48,042 nucleotides of DNA from Sedimentisphaerales bacterium (GCA_016928975.1 JAFGJR010000223.1:1-48042); one strand, 5' to 3'. Shown: positions 8,660 through 17,101, counted from the first letter of the stretch. The notes: generated from the sequence alone by a model not told the origin. A program made the numbers and translations.

Positions 8660-8821
8660 TTATGGCTCCACGCCGAGTATATAGCAGATGCTCACCGCGA
8701 TCCACACCCGACGCTTCAGGTCATAGCGCCTCGCGACTCGCCAACTGACGACGAAGTGCAGGATGATGCCGATGAGGTACAGCGTCGCGTATGCTCGAAC
8801 CGGTCCAATGCTCGGCCACAC
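8660..8821 (-). pseudogene. N-terminal fragment of a prolipoprotein diacylglyceryl transferase (Lgt)-like protein
   Basis: A 53-codon frame starts at a GTG preceded by AGAGG and stops at TAA (8660-8662). It reads WPSIGPVRAYATLYLIGI, then HFVVSWRVARRYDLKRRVWI, then ICYILG. This matches the first two membrane segments of Lgt, a family normally about 260-300 residues long, and ends where the conserved catalytic core should begin. It lies 18 bases after the permease stop and in the same frame, so it is probably co-translated with the exporter genes. It is either a decayed lgt or a small membrane protein derived from one. Confidence 0.5.
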
Positions 8822-8839
8822 AGACACCTCTGCGCTCGC

Positions 8840-9637
8840 TCAGTCGTTCAGGTCCTGGCGAAGGAAGAGAACCAGGCCGCCGACGAACGCGCCGACCGCG
8901 TACACGCCGCACAATCCCAACATCTTCCAGATCTCCGGTTGCCACTGGTAATCCACACCCTGGGCGATTTGCCCGACGATCTGCCAGGGGTAAACGATAT
9001 ATCTCGTGAAGATATACGGGTCAAGACCTACCAGGTGTTTCGTGAAATCGATGACGTACAGCGTGCCGATGCTCACGGCGACGGCGGCCCCTGAGCTGCG
9101 GATGATCGCGGACAGGAACAGCCCATAGAATACGATGGCGGCCAGCGGGACCCAGCTCAAGACCCACGCAAACAACGAGTGGACGAGAACCATCCTGCGC
9201 GAGTAAATCTCCCCCAGGCTGTCGGCAATCGGGCCGAAACGATAATGGCCTCGGGCGAGCAGGGCAGAAAGGACCAGGCATACAAGGGACATGGCGATCA
9301 TGTAGAGCAGGCCGGTGATCGCTTTGGCCACGTACAGCTCCCACCGATGCAGCGGCGCCGCCAGCGCGGCCCGGATGGTGCCGGACCGCGTCTCGTCCGA
9401 CATGAGCATGGCGGCGAAGACCAGCACGAAGATCAGGCCGATATCCGCGAACACCAGTTGCATGGACAGCGCCACGTATCCCCAGGCGCTGGCTGTGTTC
9501 TCGCTGCCGGTCTGGTCCGCGACGACATAGGAGAACACGCAGATCAGGCCTCCCATGAACAGGCCGAAGTACGGCAGCTTGCGACGAATCGCCTTCGTGA
9601 TCTCATTTCGCAGCAGCGGCACGATCTGACTACGCAT
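8840..9637 (-). CDS. ABC-2 type transporter permease (VCBS-linked exporter)
   Basis: A 265-residue membrane protein with six hydrophobic segments. The family-typical block SDETRSGTIRAALAAPLHRW follows the second segment, as in the NosY/ABC-2 group. The start overlaps the ATPase gene by 8 bases. Together they form the exporter of the cassette that begins with two FG-GAP/VCBS proteins. The small Lgt-like fragment follows closely. Substrate unknown. Confidence 0.85.
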   Translation of the reverse strand: MRSQIVPLLRNEITKAIRRKLPYFGLFMGGLICVFSYVVADQTGSENTASAWGYVALSMQLVFADIGLIFVLVFAAMLMSDETRSGTIRAALAAPLHRWELYVAKAITGLLYMIAMSLVCLVLSALLARGHYRFGPIADSLGEIYSRRMVLVHSLFAWVLSWVPLAAIVFYGLFLSAIIRSSGAAVAVSIGTLYVIDFTKHLVGLDPYIFTRYIVYPWQIVGQIAQGVDYQWQPEIWKMLGLCGVYAVGAFVGGLVLFLRQDLND

Positions 9638-10553
9638 GCCTGTGGTCTCCTGTGATGGAAAGGAAGAACTCCTTCAGTGTCCTCTGCCTCGGGCTGATCG
9701 CGGAGACTCGAAAGCCCGCCCGGAGCAGATGCTGGTTGAGCCACGCGGAGTCGCCGGACGCGAGCATGATCTCCAGCGTGTCAGGGGAGACCGGTTCCAC
9801 GTGCTTGATCCGCTGGTCGGCCAGCAGCACCGCGGGATCGGGGACCGGGCCGGCGAATGTCGTGCGAACGATGCGCTCGTGTGGCTTGAGGATGTCCCGG
9901 ACGCTGCCCGAGGCCACCAGGTGGCCCTTGTCGATCACAAAGACGCTGTCACAGTATTCCTCGACCTCGTGGAGCAGGTGGCTGGAGATGAAGACCGTCA
10001 GTCCGTCGCTTCTGACCCTGTGCAGGAGGAAGCCGAGAATCTCGCGGGTCCCCTCCGGGTCCATGCCGTTCGTCGGTTCGTCGAGGACCAGGAGCCTGGG
10101 CTTGCCCAGCATAGCCCGGCCGATGCCCAGCCTCTGTTTCATGCCCTGTGAATACGTGCGGACCTTGTCGTCCTGGCGGCCAGCCAGGCCGATCCGTTCC
10201 AGGATTTCGTCAATCTCGCGGCTCCCAACGTTCCCCAGGACGCGGGCGGCCAGTTGCAGGTTCTTTCGCGCCGAGAGGTAGTCATAGAAGGCCGGCACTT
10301 CGACCGAGACAGCCACCGACCGCAGGGCCTGCTTGAAATCCCGCCCAACGTCGATCCCGAAGATACGGATTCGGCCGCTACTCGGATGCACCAGGCGCGG
10401 AATCATGTAGAGCGTCGTGCTCTTGCCGGCGCCGTTGGGACCGAGAAAGCCCGACATCTGCCCGGGTGGGACCTCGAGTGAGAGGTGCTCGACCGCATGG
10501 ATGCGTCCGAATCGCTTACACAAGTCGTCTATGGCCAGTGCCGTCGCCGTCAC
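9630..10553 (-). CDS. ABC transporter ATP-binding protein (VCBS-linked exporter)
   Basis: A 307-residue ATPase starting at a GTG that overlaps the upstream VCBS gene's TGA by four bases (GTGA); AAAGGA stands about 9 bases before it. Walker A is GPNGAGKS (about residues 38-45), the signature is YSQGMKQRL, Walker B is LLVLDEPTNGMDP and the H-switch is SSHL. The C-terminal tail is the DUF4162-like extension of bacitracin/gliding-type exporters. Gene order VCBS-VCBS-ATPase-permease with tight overlaps implies that the surface proteins and the exporter act together or are regulated together. Confidence 0.9.
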   Translation of the reverse strand: MTATALAIDDLCKRFGRIHAVEHLSLEVPPGQMSGFLGPNGAGKSTTLYMIPRLVHPSSGRIRIFGIDVGRDFKQALRSVAVSVEVPAFYDYLSARKNLQLAARVLGNVGSREIDEILERIGLAGRQDDKVRTYSQGMKQRLGIGRAMLGKPRLLVLDEPTNGMDPEGTREILGFLLHRVRSDGLTVFISSHLLHEVEEYCDSVFVIDKGHLVASGSVRDILKPHERIVRTTFAGPVPDPAVLLADQRIKHVEPVSPDTLEIMLASGDSAWLNQHLLRAGFRVSAISPRQRTLKEFFLSITGDHRHA

Positions 10554-11980
10554 TTTGGAGTTCCTTTCTGGTGATCTGCCTGAGACACGCACACGGTGAT
10601 GAGCGGCTCCAGCGCCTTCTGCACGAACAGATCGGAGATCCCGTCGCCGTTGAGGTCGGCGGTGCCTATCACGCGTGCTTCGACCGGGGCCTGGAGACTG
10701 AACGCCGGTCCGGCCTGGAAGAAACCGGTATCGGCGGAGCTCAGGTATACGTCGAATCGCTCGGGCCCGCGCTTGACCAGGATGTCCTCGCGACCGTCGC
10801 GATTGAAGTCTCCATCGATCGAGATCAGACCGGAGGCCCACTCACTGTGCGGCGTCATGCTCGTGATGTCCATCCGAAAGCTGGGGGTGCCGGAGTAGGC
10901 GCCGTCGCGTCCGGATCGCACGGTGAAGACCCACTCCACGCCGCCGGAGACGAACAGACTGAATAGGCCGCTCCAGGAGGTGACACGCGTTTTGAGGGTG
11001 AGCAGGATCAGCTCGCACCGGCCGTCACCGTCAAGATCCCAGAAGGGGGATACGCCCAGCTTGCGATCCACGCGGATGGGCAAGCCGCTGTGGCGGAGCA
11101 CCCGCGTGGGCCGTGCCGGCAGGCTGCCATCGGGCTCTCGCAGCAGAAGCACGATTGTCGTCTCGGGGCTGATATCGCCGTGAGTCCTCCACAGGACGAT
11201 GTCATCCCGCCCGTCCCCGTTCACATCCTGACGCAGCGAGCTATGGTGGCGCCATTGAGCGTCTTTGGCGATCTTCTCGATGAGTTCCTCGCCAGCCTTT
11301 CTGTCTTTGGCCACCTCTTCCTGCGGGCGCCGGCGAACGGTCTTGCGAACCTCCATGCTGAACGCAGGAGTCGGACCCGTCATCCAGGACTCCTCGCCCA
11401 CCTGCCATGTTGTTTGCGTTGGACGCAGGTCCACGGTCCTTGCGGCGTGCCAGGCGTACCGTTCATCCTTTTCGTACAGGACGGCGCGATCCTCGAAGAA
11501 AACGGGGAGCACGTCGTTGGCATCCTGTCGGCCGGGAGTCGTCGCTGCAATGCCCGGACGGTCCCCCGCAAACACCTGCCGGGCTTCGATGATCGCTCGA
11601 GATGACGATTCAAAGACGCCTCCACTCTGCCGAAGGTAGACGAGTCCTGCCGCCGTAGAGATCACCAGCTCCTTGCCCTCGTGCGGGTCGACGTCCTGCA
11701 TGGCGATCCACGCGGTTTGACCCGGCAAGGTCACTGTCTGGTCGGGTGTTGCCGCGAAGCCGTCGGCTCGTTGGCGATAGATCATCAGCTCATTCTGCGC
11801 CGGCAGCAGCGCCAGCAGGTCCGCCAGGCCATCGCCGTCCACGTCCGCCAGGTGCGAGCTCAACCACCATTTCTGGTCGGACGGAACCACAATGGTCTGC
11901 TGCTTGAATTCCACCGCCGTCGCATCGAGCACGCTGGCCAGAGTCAGCAGCAGTACGGAGCTGATACGTATTCGGCTCAT
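10550..11980 (-). CDS. Secreted FG-GAP/VCBS repeat protein (second of pair)
   Basis: A 476-residue protein with a signal peptide (residues 1-22, ending in SVLDATA) and integrin-like calcium-binding blades marked by DVDGDGLADL, DVNGDGRDDIVL, DLDGDGRCELIL, DFNRDGREDILV and DLNGDGISDLFV. Five or more such blades imply a beta-propeller of about seven blades. A charged helical insertion (about residues 220-245) interrupts the repeats. It is a paralogue of the protein encoded just upstream, separated by 12 bases, and it overlaps the ABC ATPase start by four bases. Likely exported to the periplasm or cell surface; ligand unknown. Confidence 0.8.
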   Translation of the reverse strand: MSRIRISSVLLLTLASVLDATAVEFKQQTIVVPSDQKWWLSSHLADVDGDGLADLLALLPAQNELMIYRQRADGFAATPDQTVTLPGQTAWIAMQDVDPHEGKELVISTAAGLVYLRQSGGVFESSSRAIIEARQVFAGDRPGIAATTPGRQDANDVLPVFFEDRAVLYEKDERYAWHAARTVDLRPTQTTWQVGEESWMTGPTPAFSMEVRKTVRRRPQEEVAKDRKAGEELIEKIAKDAQWRHHSSLRQDVNGDGRDDIVLWRTHGDISPETTIVLLLREPDGSLPARPTRVLRHSGLPIRVDRKLGVSPFWDLDGDGRCELILLTLKTRVTSWSGLFSLFVSGGVEWVFTVRSGRDGAYSGTPSFRMDITSMTPHSEWASGLISIDGDFNRDGREDILVKRGPERFDVYLSSADTGFFQAGPAFSLQAPVEARVIGTADLNGDGISDLFVQKALEPLITVCVSQADHQKGTPK

Positions 11981-11992
11981 CGAGTATCCCGG

Positions 11993-13459
11993 CTATCGGG
12001 TGTGACTGACGAAGACCCGAAGCATGTCCTTGTCGCTCAAGCTCATAATCACATCGCTGACGCGATCGTCGTTCAGATCTTCCGCCTGCAAGTGGCTGAT
12101 GGGGTCCGTATAACTGAACCACAGGCTTGCCTCTTTGGCAAACCCGTCTTGTCGCGACAGGAACGGATGCACCGAGACTCTGTCCGGGCGGTCTCGAACC
12201 AGAAGGTCTTTATCGCCATCACCGTCGAAGTCACCATGGAGATTGACGAACGTCTCAAAGTACCGGCGGCGCGGGTAGGTCATTTCGAACGAGTGACGGT
12301 CGATATGGATGACCAGGTCCACATCACAGTCGGGTTCTTCCGGGAAGCCCTCGCCCGGTCTGTAGAAATAGAATCGAAGCTTGAGATCAATTTGCTTGGC
12401 GGTCAGAGTCTTCCTGAGCGCCTCGCGGCTGTTGAAGGCACTGTAGCCCATCGCCAGGTCCATGTACCCGTCGCCATCAATGTCCACCACGGGGACCGAG
12501 TGGATCCAGTCGGTTTTGCGGAAGACCTGCTGAGGCTCCGCGGGGATCCGGCCGCGATCGTCGGCCATGTGGATTTGAACGAGCACCTTACCGGAGAGCA
12601 AACCCGGTATGTAGTAGGGATCATGCGGCCAGGAGCCCTTGATCAGGTCAACACGGCCGTCGCGATTGATATCGACCCAGCAGTACCACGACCAATCCCA
12701 CTGACCGGCCCAGGTCAAGGCAGGCTCTGCGTTGAACAGGCCGTCCGGGTTCTGAGTGTACATGGCATACCTGCACATCGGCATGAAGCTGGTACGGACA
12801 ATGATGTCGTCCCTCTGGTCGGCGGTGATGTCGCCCAGGCTCATGGTCAGTCCGGCCGTTCGGTTATAGCCGAGATCGCCTCTGGACGCCGAGATCGTGG
12901 TCTCCAACGCACCCTGGAGGGTCTGCACGTGCCGCCACGTGTCGGCAGACCGCCAGACTTGCACATCGCCTCCCAGCGGCACGAGGATGACGGGGGCATC
13001 GCCCTTTGTCTGCGGCGATAGCGGAAAGTAGGTGATTGAAGGCCCCTCAACGCTCTCGGGCACGATAGTCTGCTGAGCGATGATCTGCCTGCGGACGATG
13101 GGACTGCCGCGATTGGCGACACCCAGTTCTGCCACGCCGTCGCTCGTCATGACCAGCAGGCTCTCCGCGTTCTTGTTCAGTCTTGCAGGCCATACGACCG
13201 AAGGCTTGTAGTCGAGGCGATAGACCGGGTCGGGTCTCTGGGCAAATCCCTTCCGCGGGTCTTGATAGAAGATCAGCAGGTTCGGCTCGTTCATTAGCAC
13301 GATGTCCCGGAGCCGATCCCCGTCGAGGTCGCACAGGAGAATCTGGTCGCCAGACCCGTGGACCTCACTGTCGTGGTACCCGAGCCCAGCGCCGGCGGCG
13401 GAAACGGCCAGGATCGCCGTCACCAGCACGGCTTGCAGGGGTGTCCTCGGACTATACAT
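11993..13459 (-). CDS. Secreted FG-GAP/VCBS repeat protein (first of pair)
   Basis: A 488-residue propeller-type protein with signal peptide (residues 1-24, ending SAAGA). Calcium-loop motifs include DLDGDRLRDIVL, DINRDGRVDLI, DIDGDGYMDLAM, DFDGDGDKDLLV and DLNDDRVSDVIM. Four of them align in position with those of the downstream paralogue. GGAGA sits 4 bases before the ATG. It is the first gene of the five-gene minus-strand run down to the Lgt-like fragment. FG-GAP proteins in related bacteria are surface-binding or structural; no catalytic motif is visible. Confidence 0.8.
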   Translation of the reverse strand: MYSPRTPLQAVLVTAILAVSAAGAGLGYHDSEVHGSGDQILLCDLDGDRLRDIVLMNEPNLLIFYQDPRKGFAQRPDPVYRLDYKPSVVWPARLNKNAESLLVMTSDGVAELGVANRGSPIVRRQIIAQQTIVPESVEGPSITYFPLSPQTKGDAPVILVPLGGDVQVWRSADTWRHVQTLQGALETTISASRGDLGYNRTAGLTMSLGDITADQRDDIIVRTSFMPMCRYAMYTQNPDGLFNAEPALTWAGQWDWSWYCWVDINRDGRVDLIKGSWPHDPYYIPGLLSGKVLVQIHMADDRGRIPAEPQQVFRKTDWIHSVPVVDIDGDGYMDLAMGYSAFNSREALRKTLTAKQIDLKLRFYFYRPGEGFPEEPDCDVDLVIHIDRHSFEMTYPRRRYFETFVNLHGDFDGDGDKDLLVRDRPDRVSVHPFLSRQDGFAKEASLWFSYTDPISHLQAEDLNDDRVSDVIMSLSDKDMLRVFVSHTR

Positions 13460-13595
13460 GAATCTCCTGCTTTTTCTCAGAAATCCGCCTTGCCATTGCG
13501 TGCATCCTACCCGGCATGCCCGGCGGCGTCTACAGACCTACCCTTAGAAGTCGCTCCAGATCCGTGGAATCGGCGCAGAAAACAGGAGAAAACTG

Positions 13596-13895
13596 TCAGT
13601 CAGGAGGCATCAGTCGCCGGGCGCGGTCCAACAGGGCCTGCGGATAACCCTCCTGTTCCAGGATGCGCAACGCCGTTCTGGTCACGGCCGGGCCGGGGCG
13701 CAACCGATAGTCGAACGTGATGCCGTGCTCGTGCAGGTGCTCCTGGAAATGGCGGTTCTGCGCGGCAGGCGTGTTCGCCGCCACATCGGCAAGGGTCGCC
13801 TCATGCGTGGCGATGAGAAGGAAATGGCTTGAACCTGTCAAGTGCTCGAGCAAGGCGATGCCTGCGGCTCTTCTTTCCTGCGAGTTCGTGCCGCG
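13596..13895 (-). pseudogene. C-terminal fragment of a MutS-family ATPase
   Basis: About 99 codons match the end of MutS-like ATPase domains: RGTNSQERRAAGIALLEHL, then FLLIATHEATLADVA, then ITFDYRLRPGP and a helix-rich end. These are the segment after Walker B and the switch histidine. Walker A and Walker B are missing; upstream in this frame the sequence runs into the leader of the divergent Nudix gene with no homologous residues. It is a truncated remnant of a MutS-type gene (a MutS-like branch rather than classical mutS), with no credible start of its own. Confidence 0.65.
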
Positions 13896-13960
13896 GACCC
13901 TGCCGTGCAGACCTGCCCACTCCAGCCATACACACAGCGATGGGACTCGGCCCTTCTTCT

Positions 13961-13988
13961 TTGCGCGAGCCGCAGGGCCTTGTATAAT
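13961..13988 (+). promoter_or_regulatory. Sigma70-type promoter of the Nudix gene
   Basis: TTGCGC and a perfect TATAAT are separated by 16 bases. The -10 ends 13 bases before the ATG at 14002, giving a predicted leader of only about 7 bases. Confidence 0.55.
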
Positions 13989-14001
13989 CGGTTGCATAGG
14001 T

Positions 14002-14442
14002 ATGGGATCAACCGGGAAATGTCGTCCTGCATCTGCGTGCGCCGCTATCTTCGACGAGTCCGGGCGCGTGTGCCTTGTCCTGCGCAGGGACAACCGGCTT
14101 TGGGCGATTCCGGGCGGGGCGATTGAAGACAACGAGACCGCTGCCGAGGCTGCGGTCCGTGAAGTGAAAGAAGAGACCGGCCTTGAGGTCAAAGTCGTGC
14201 GACTCGTGGGGGTGTACTCGAACCCCAGGGACACGGCCATCACGTATCCGGACGGGAATACGAGGATATGGGTCTCCATCGGCTTCGAGTGTGCGGTCGT
14301 GGGAGGCGCGCAGAGGCCGGACCCGAATGAGGTGCTGAAGATCGAGTGGCACGCGCCGGACGCGCTTCCCGATCCCATGCTGCCGGGCCACGTCGTCCGA
14401 ATTCGCGACGCCGTACTCGGACGGCAAATGCTCCATCGCTAA
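14002..14442 (+). CDS. Nudix hydrolase
   Basis: A 146-residue Nudix protein with the complete box from G39 to L61: G-x5-E45-x7-R53-E54-V-x-E57-E58-x-G60. The enzyme hydrolyses nucleoside diphosphates linked to another group; substrate specificity cannot be read from the box. The ATG at 14002 begins the conserved domain after about ten residues, and the promoter ends 13 bases before it, so longer upstream frames are excluded. It diverges from the MutS-like remnant. Confidence 0.85.
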   Translation: MGSTGKCRPASACAAIFDESGRVCLVLRRDNRLWAIPGGAIEDNETAAEAAVREVKEETGLEVKVVRLVGVYSNPRDTAITYPDGNTRIWVSIGFECAVVGGAQRPDPNEVLKIEWHAPDALPDPMLPGHVVRIRDAVLGRQMLHR

Positions 14443-14542
14443 CCGCGCACAACGTGCGTGTGCCCCATGAGCGGACGCGGCTACGTCCACTCGTTCCTGC
14501 CTGAGGGATGAGTCTTCGCATCGGATGGGCGTGGCGCCCGGG

Positions 14543-14775
14543 CTACGGCGGGCGCGGATCGTCCGGACCTCCGCAGATCGTCCACACGGTGTTGAAATCC
14601 CAGCCAGCGGCGCAGAACGTCGCCATCTGCCGCCTCTCCGCCGTCAGCCGACTCGTTCCTCCTTCACTTCTCAACATGCCCGTGGTTTGCCTGTCCCAGA
14701 AACAGCCGGTGGTCGTGCCCAGGTTGGCTAATTCGTCCGCGATCAGTCCGCCGACGCTGATCCGGCTTGCTTGTC
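14543..14775 (-). pseudogene. C-terminal remnant of a GLUG-motif surface protein
   Basis: A minus-strand frame of about 77 codons reads SVGGLIADELANLGTTTGCF, then WDRQTTGMLRSEGGTSRLTA, then AAGWDFNTVWTICGG and stops. The order VGGL, CFWD-QT-G, GGT-LTA, AGWDF, WTIC is the recurrent ending of very large GLUG-motif secreted proteins common in Planctomycetota. No start or upstream repeats are present, so it is a fragment left in the spacer between the Nudix gene and the HEPN gene. Confidence 0.55.
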
Positions 14776-14777
14776 CA

Positions 14778-14806
14778 TTGCCTCGGCTCGTGCCCGATGC
14801 TATGAT
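14778..14806 (+). promoter_or_regulatory. Leaderless-type promoter of the HEPN-MNT pair
   Basis: TTGCCT and TATGAT are separated by 17 bases. The -10 ends 6 bases before the ATG at 14813, so transcription should start at or next to the start codon. Confidence 0.6.
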
Positions 14807-14812
14807 AGTCTT

Positions 14813-15196
14813 ATGGACGAGCTATCCCGACAGTGGGCCGAGCGAGCACAGTATGACTTGGACACCGCCGACGCGATGTTCAAGGCAGGACGCCACCTGT
14901 ATGTGCTCTTCTGCTGCCAGCAGGGTGTGGAGAAGATGCTGAAAGCGGTCATCGTCCAGCGCACCAATAGGACGCCTCCCCGCATTCATCAGCTTGTGCG
15001 ACTGGTAGAACTCGCCCGGGTGGCAGCCGATGAGAGGCAAGTCGATTTCCTGCGGGAGCTCTCAAACTACTACCTTCCAAGTCGCTATCCCGAGGAAGCC
15101 GCAGACCTCGCGTTTGTTGTTAGAGAGGAGGACGCCCGGCGGGTACTTGCTCAATCCAGGGAGTTCATGCAATGGCTCAACTCGACATCGCAATAG
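14813..15196 (+). CDS. HEPN-domain protein of an MNT-HEPN module (HEPN first)
   Basis: A 127-residue four-helix HEPN protein: WAERAQYDLDTADAMFKAG, then the YVLFCCQQGVEKMLKAVIV helix, then RTPPRIHQL and SRYPEEAADL. R53 and H59 make an Rx5H pair. In characterised systems the HEPN partner is an RNase toxin silenced by its MNT nucleotidyltransferase. No ribosome site precedes the ATG, which fits the leaderless promoter at 14778. Its end overlaps the MNT gene by 25 bases. Toxin role is inferred from family and arrangement. Confidence 0.85.
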   Translation: MDELSRQWAERAQYDLDTADAMFKAGRHLYVLFCCQQGVEKMLKAVIVQRTNRTPPRIHQLVRLVELARVAADERQVDFLRELSNYYLPSRYPEEAADLAFVVREEDARRVLAQSREFMQWLNSTSQ

Positions 15197-15498
15197 AAGA
15201 ACGGGCGAGGGCAGCGGTCGAATCCCTGTCGCGGTTCGCCAAAGTCACCGCCGCCTACCTGTTCGGCTCACAAGTCGAGGGCAGGGCGGACCAGTGGAGT
15301 GACATTGATCTGGCGGTCTTCGTCGAAGGTGTGGAGGCATGGAGCCTTCCCGACCGAGCCCGCATCGCCGCACGCGTTCAGAAGGAGGCCGGCGATGACA
15401 TTGAACTCCACTTCTTCCCCGCCGAGGCACTGCAACATCACCACAGCGCCAGCTTCGCCGCCTGGGTTCTCGACCACGGCGTCAGACTCGCCGGTTAG
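15172..15498 (+). CDS. MNT-type nucleotidyltransferase (antitoxin-like)
   Basis: A 108-residue minimal nucleotidyltransferase with the glycine-serine loop LFGSQVEGRADQWSDIDLAVF, where the two aspartates of SDIDL bind metal; a third acidic residue is in DDIELHFF. GGAG sits 8 bases before the ATG, inside the HEPN gene. MNT partners are known to inactivate HEPN toxins by adding AMP. This module has the HEPN gene first, the reverse of the module at 16304-16991. Confidence 0.9.
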   Translation: MAQLDIAIEERARAAVESLSRFAKVTAAYLFGSQVEGRADQWSDIDLAVFVEGVEAWSLPDRARIAARVQKEAGDDIELHFFPAEALQHHHSASFAAWVLDHGVRLAG

Positions 15499-15592
15499 CA
15501 ACATTTGCTGAGAGCACACGCAGTTTGCAGGGAGAAGTGAGGCGTTGCCAGAATTACACGCAGACGCCTTCAAATAATGGAAGGAAGCAATT

Positions 15593-16001
15593 ATGACCAT
15601 AGATGAGGCCCAAGTAATCTTCAAAAGCTGGCAAGATTACAGATTACATCGAAATGGCAGATAAATTTGCTCGTCTTATGTTGCCAGTTCCTGAGTCCTT
15701 TTTGCCATACCCGGCAGATGTTTTAGAGGAGGCTCTCAATATGATTGCAGAATGTTATTCTGATTGTGGGAATGAGAAGATGTCTGAGAACATAAAGAAC
15801 TCAATGTCCTATCATCTTCTCCCCTTCTTCATGATCAAAGCGGAGACTGGGTCCAGGCGTACAGATGAGGAAGCAATAACAGACATGAGAAGACAGTTAG
15901 ATTTAATAGAGCAGCATCCTGAGCTGAAGAAGGCACTTTTGAAATCATTGAAAGAATGTCAGGACAGTTGGATAAGATCGCGGATGGAACAGAAGAAGTA
16001 A
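15593..16001 (+). pseudogene. Unknown AT-rich gene broken by a 7-bp tandem duplication
   Basis: A frame starting at ATG 15593, with GGAAGGA well placed upstream, reads MTIDEAQVIFKSWQDY and then shifts out of frame after AGATTAC is repeated twice (15634-15640 and 15641-15647), stopping at 15664. Deleting one copy restores WQDYIEMADKFARLM and joins it to the 115-residue frame that now begins at ATG 15654 with no ribosome site. The downstream part contains PESFLPYPADVLEEALNMIA and ELKKALLKSLKECQDSW. Family not recognised. Base composition is clearly more AT-rich than the neighbours, suggesting recent acquisition. An assembly error is possible. Confidence 0.6.
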
Positions 16002-16303
16002 GCATTGCCACCGCATGCACACCGACGCGCTGACGCGCCGGTGATGCCTGACGTTAGGGATGTGAGTTTTGGAGGAGAGGATAGTCAATTCGAGCCTGAT
16101 GCCGTGTCGCGGAGGGGGACTTCGTCTCCGGCCTTGGCCCATCCGCGTCGCGACGCCCAACAGGAAGTCAAAGTGCGTCTTTCGCCTCGTGGGTACCAGC
16201 GGGGAGGTTGGCGCAGCCGGCGGTGCATGGTAGACTCTCCGTGCCGGTTTGCAGGATAGACGCAATCCACGTGCCTGTGTGGATTCAAGAAGGTGGGCAG
16301 AGT
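16002..16303. other. Intergenic stretch; only a promoter is visible
   Basis: About 300 bases between the AT-rich gene and the second MNT gene. No convincing coding frame; the promoter at 16208-16236 is the only element I can support. Confidence 0.5.
16208..16236 (+). promoter_or_regulatory. Candidate promoter of the MNT-HEPN pair
   Basis: TTGGCG and TAGACT with a 17-base spacer, about 67 bases before the MNT start codon. Confidence 0.4.
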
Positions 16304-16621
16304 ATGGTGCAGATGAACGATATCCAGGACGTGGCCGACCGCGTCGCACGGGAGTTCAAGCCGGATCGGATTATCCTGTTCGGGTCCTACGCACGCGGGA
16401 CGGCGGGGGCGGACTCTGATATTGATCTGTTGGTGGTTCTGCCCTTTGAGGGCAAGGGCTTCTGGAAATCTCTGGAAATCATCAATTCTGTGAACGTCCC
16501 CTATCCATTGGACCTGTTGGCGTATCGTCCGGATGCTGTAGAGTGGCGTTATGCTCAGGGCGACCCGCTGATTCGTGAAGCCATAGATCACGGAAAGGTG
16601 CTCTATGAACGAAGTAATTAG
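16304..16621 (+). CDS. MNT-type nucleotidyltransferase (antitoxin-like, MNT first)
   Basis: A 105-residue minimal nucleotidyltransferase. The active-site segment is ILFGSYARGTAGADSDIDLL, and the third acidic position is the Asp of PLDLLAYRPD. AAGGTGG lies about 7 bases before the ATG at 16304; a second ATG nine bases on is possible. The stop overlaps the HEPN start by 17 bases. Protein sequence is not closely similar to the other two MNT proteins of the window, arguing for independent modules rather than recent duplication. Confidence 0.9.
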   Translation: MVQMNDIQDVADRVAREFKPDRIILFGSYARGTAGADSDIDLLVVLPFEGKGFWKSLEIINSVNVPYPLDLLAYRPDAVEWRYAQGDPLIREAIDHGKVLYERSN

Positions 16622-16991
16622 GGAATGGGTCGCGAAGGCGGAGGGTGACTTCGCCACGGCGACGCGCGAGATGGCTTCGCGCGACAATCCCAACTTCGAC
16701 GCTGTTTGCTTTCATGCCCAGCAGTGCATCGAGAAGTATCTGAAGGCGCTGCTCATCGATCGCGGCGTCATCCCGCCGAAGATCCATGATTTGGCTGTGC
16801 TGAGCGATCTTGTGTCCCCTGTCTGTCCTGATTGGCATTGGCCCGTGGAGGAGTTGCGTCTATTGACCCGGGCGGCAGTAGTGTTTCGCTATCCCGGGGA
16901 ATCGGCCGAACGGGAGGAAGCGGCCGCTGCGATGGACATCTGCACGAGAATGCGGGACCGCCTGCGTCAGCTTCTGGCAGTCAAGTACTGA
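16605..16991 (+). CDS. HEPN-domain protein of an MNT-HEPN module (HEPN second)
   Basis: A 128-residue HEPN protein: WVAKAEGDFATATREM helix, CFHAQQCIEKYLKALLID helix, PPKIHDLAVLSDL turn and the FRYPGESAEREEA segment before the last helix. These are the signatures of the PF05168-type HEPN domain. Probable toxin, overlapped and presumably controlled by the preceding MNT gene. Complete in length, unlike the HEPN at 35521-35931. Confidence 0.9.
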   Translation: MNEVIREWVAKAEGDFATATREMASRDNPNFDAVCFHAQQCIEKYLKALLIDRGVIPPKIHDLAVLSDLVSPVCPDWHWPVEELRLLTRAAVVFRYPGESAEREEAAAAMDICTRMRDRLRQLLAVKY

Positions 16992-17030
16992 ATCAGACGG
17001 AGCGAGATTCGTCTTTCCCGGAATCACTTC

Positions 17031-17059
17031 TTGCCAGCGGGGGGCTGCGCCACTATGAT
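17031..17059 (+). promoter_or_regulatory. Promoter of the YhaM-like gene
   Basis: TTGCCA and TATGAT with a 17-base spacer, 42 bases before the ATG at 17102. Confidence 0.5.
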
Positions 17060-17101
17060 GGAGCCCGCGTTGGACAATAGCAGGCATAATTGGAGTCGAT
17101 G

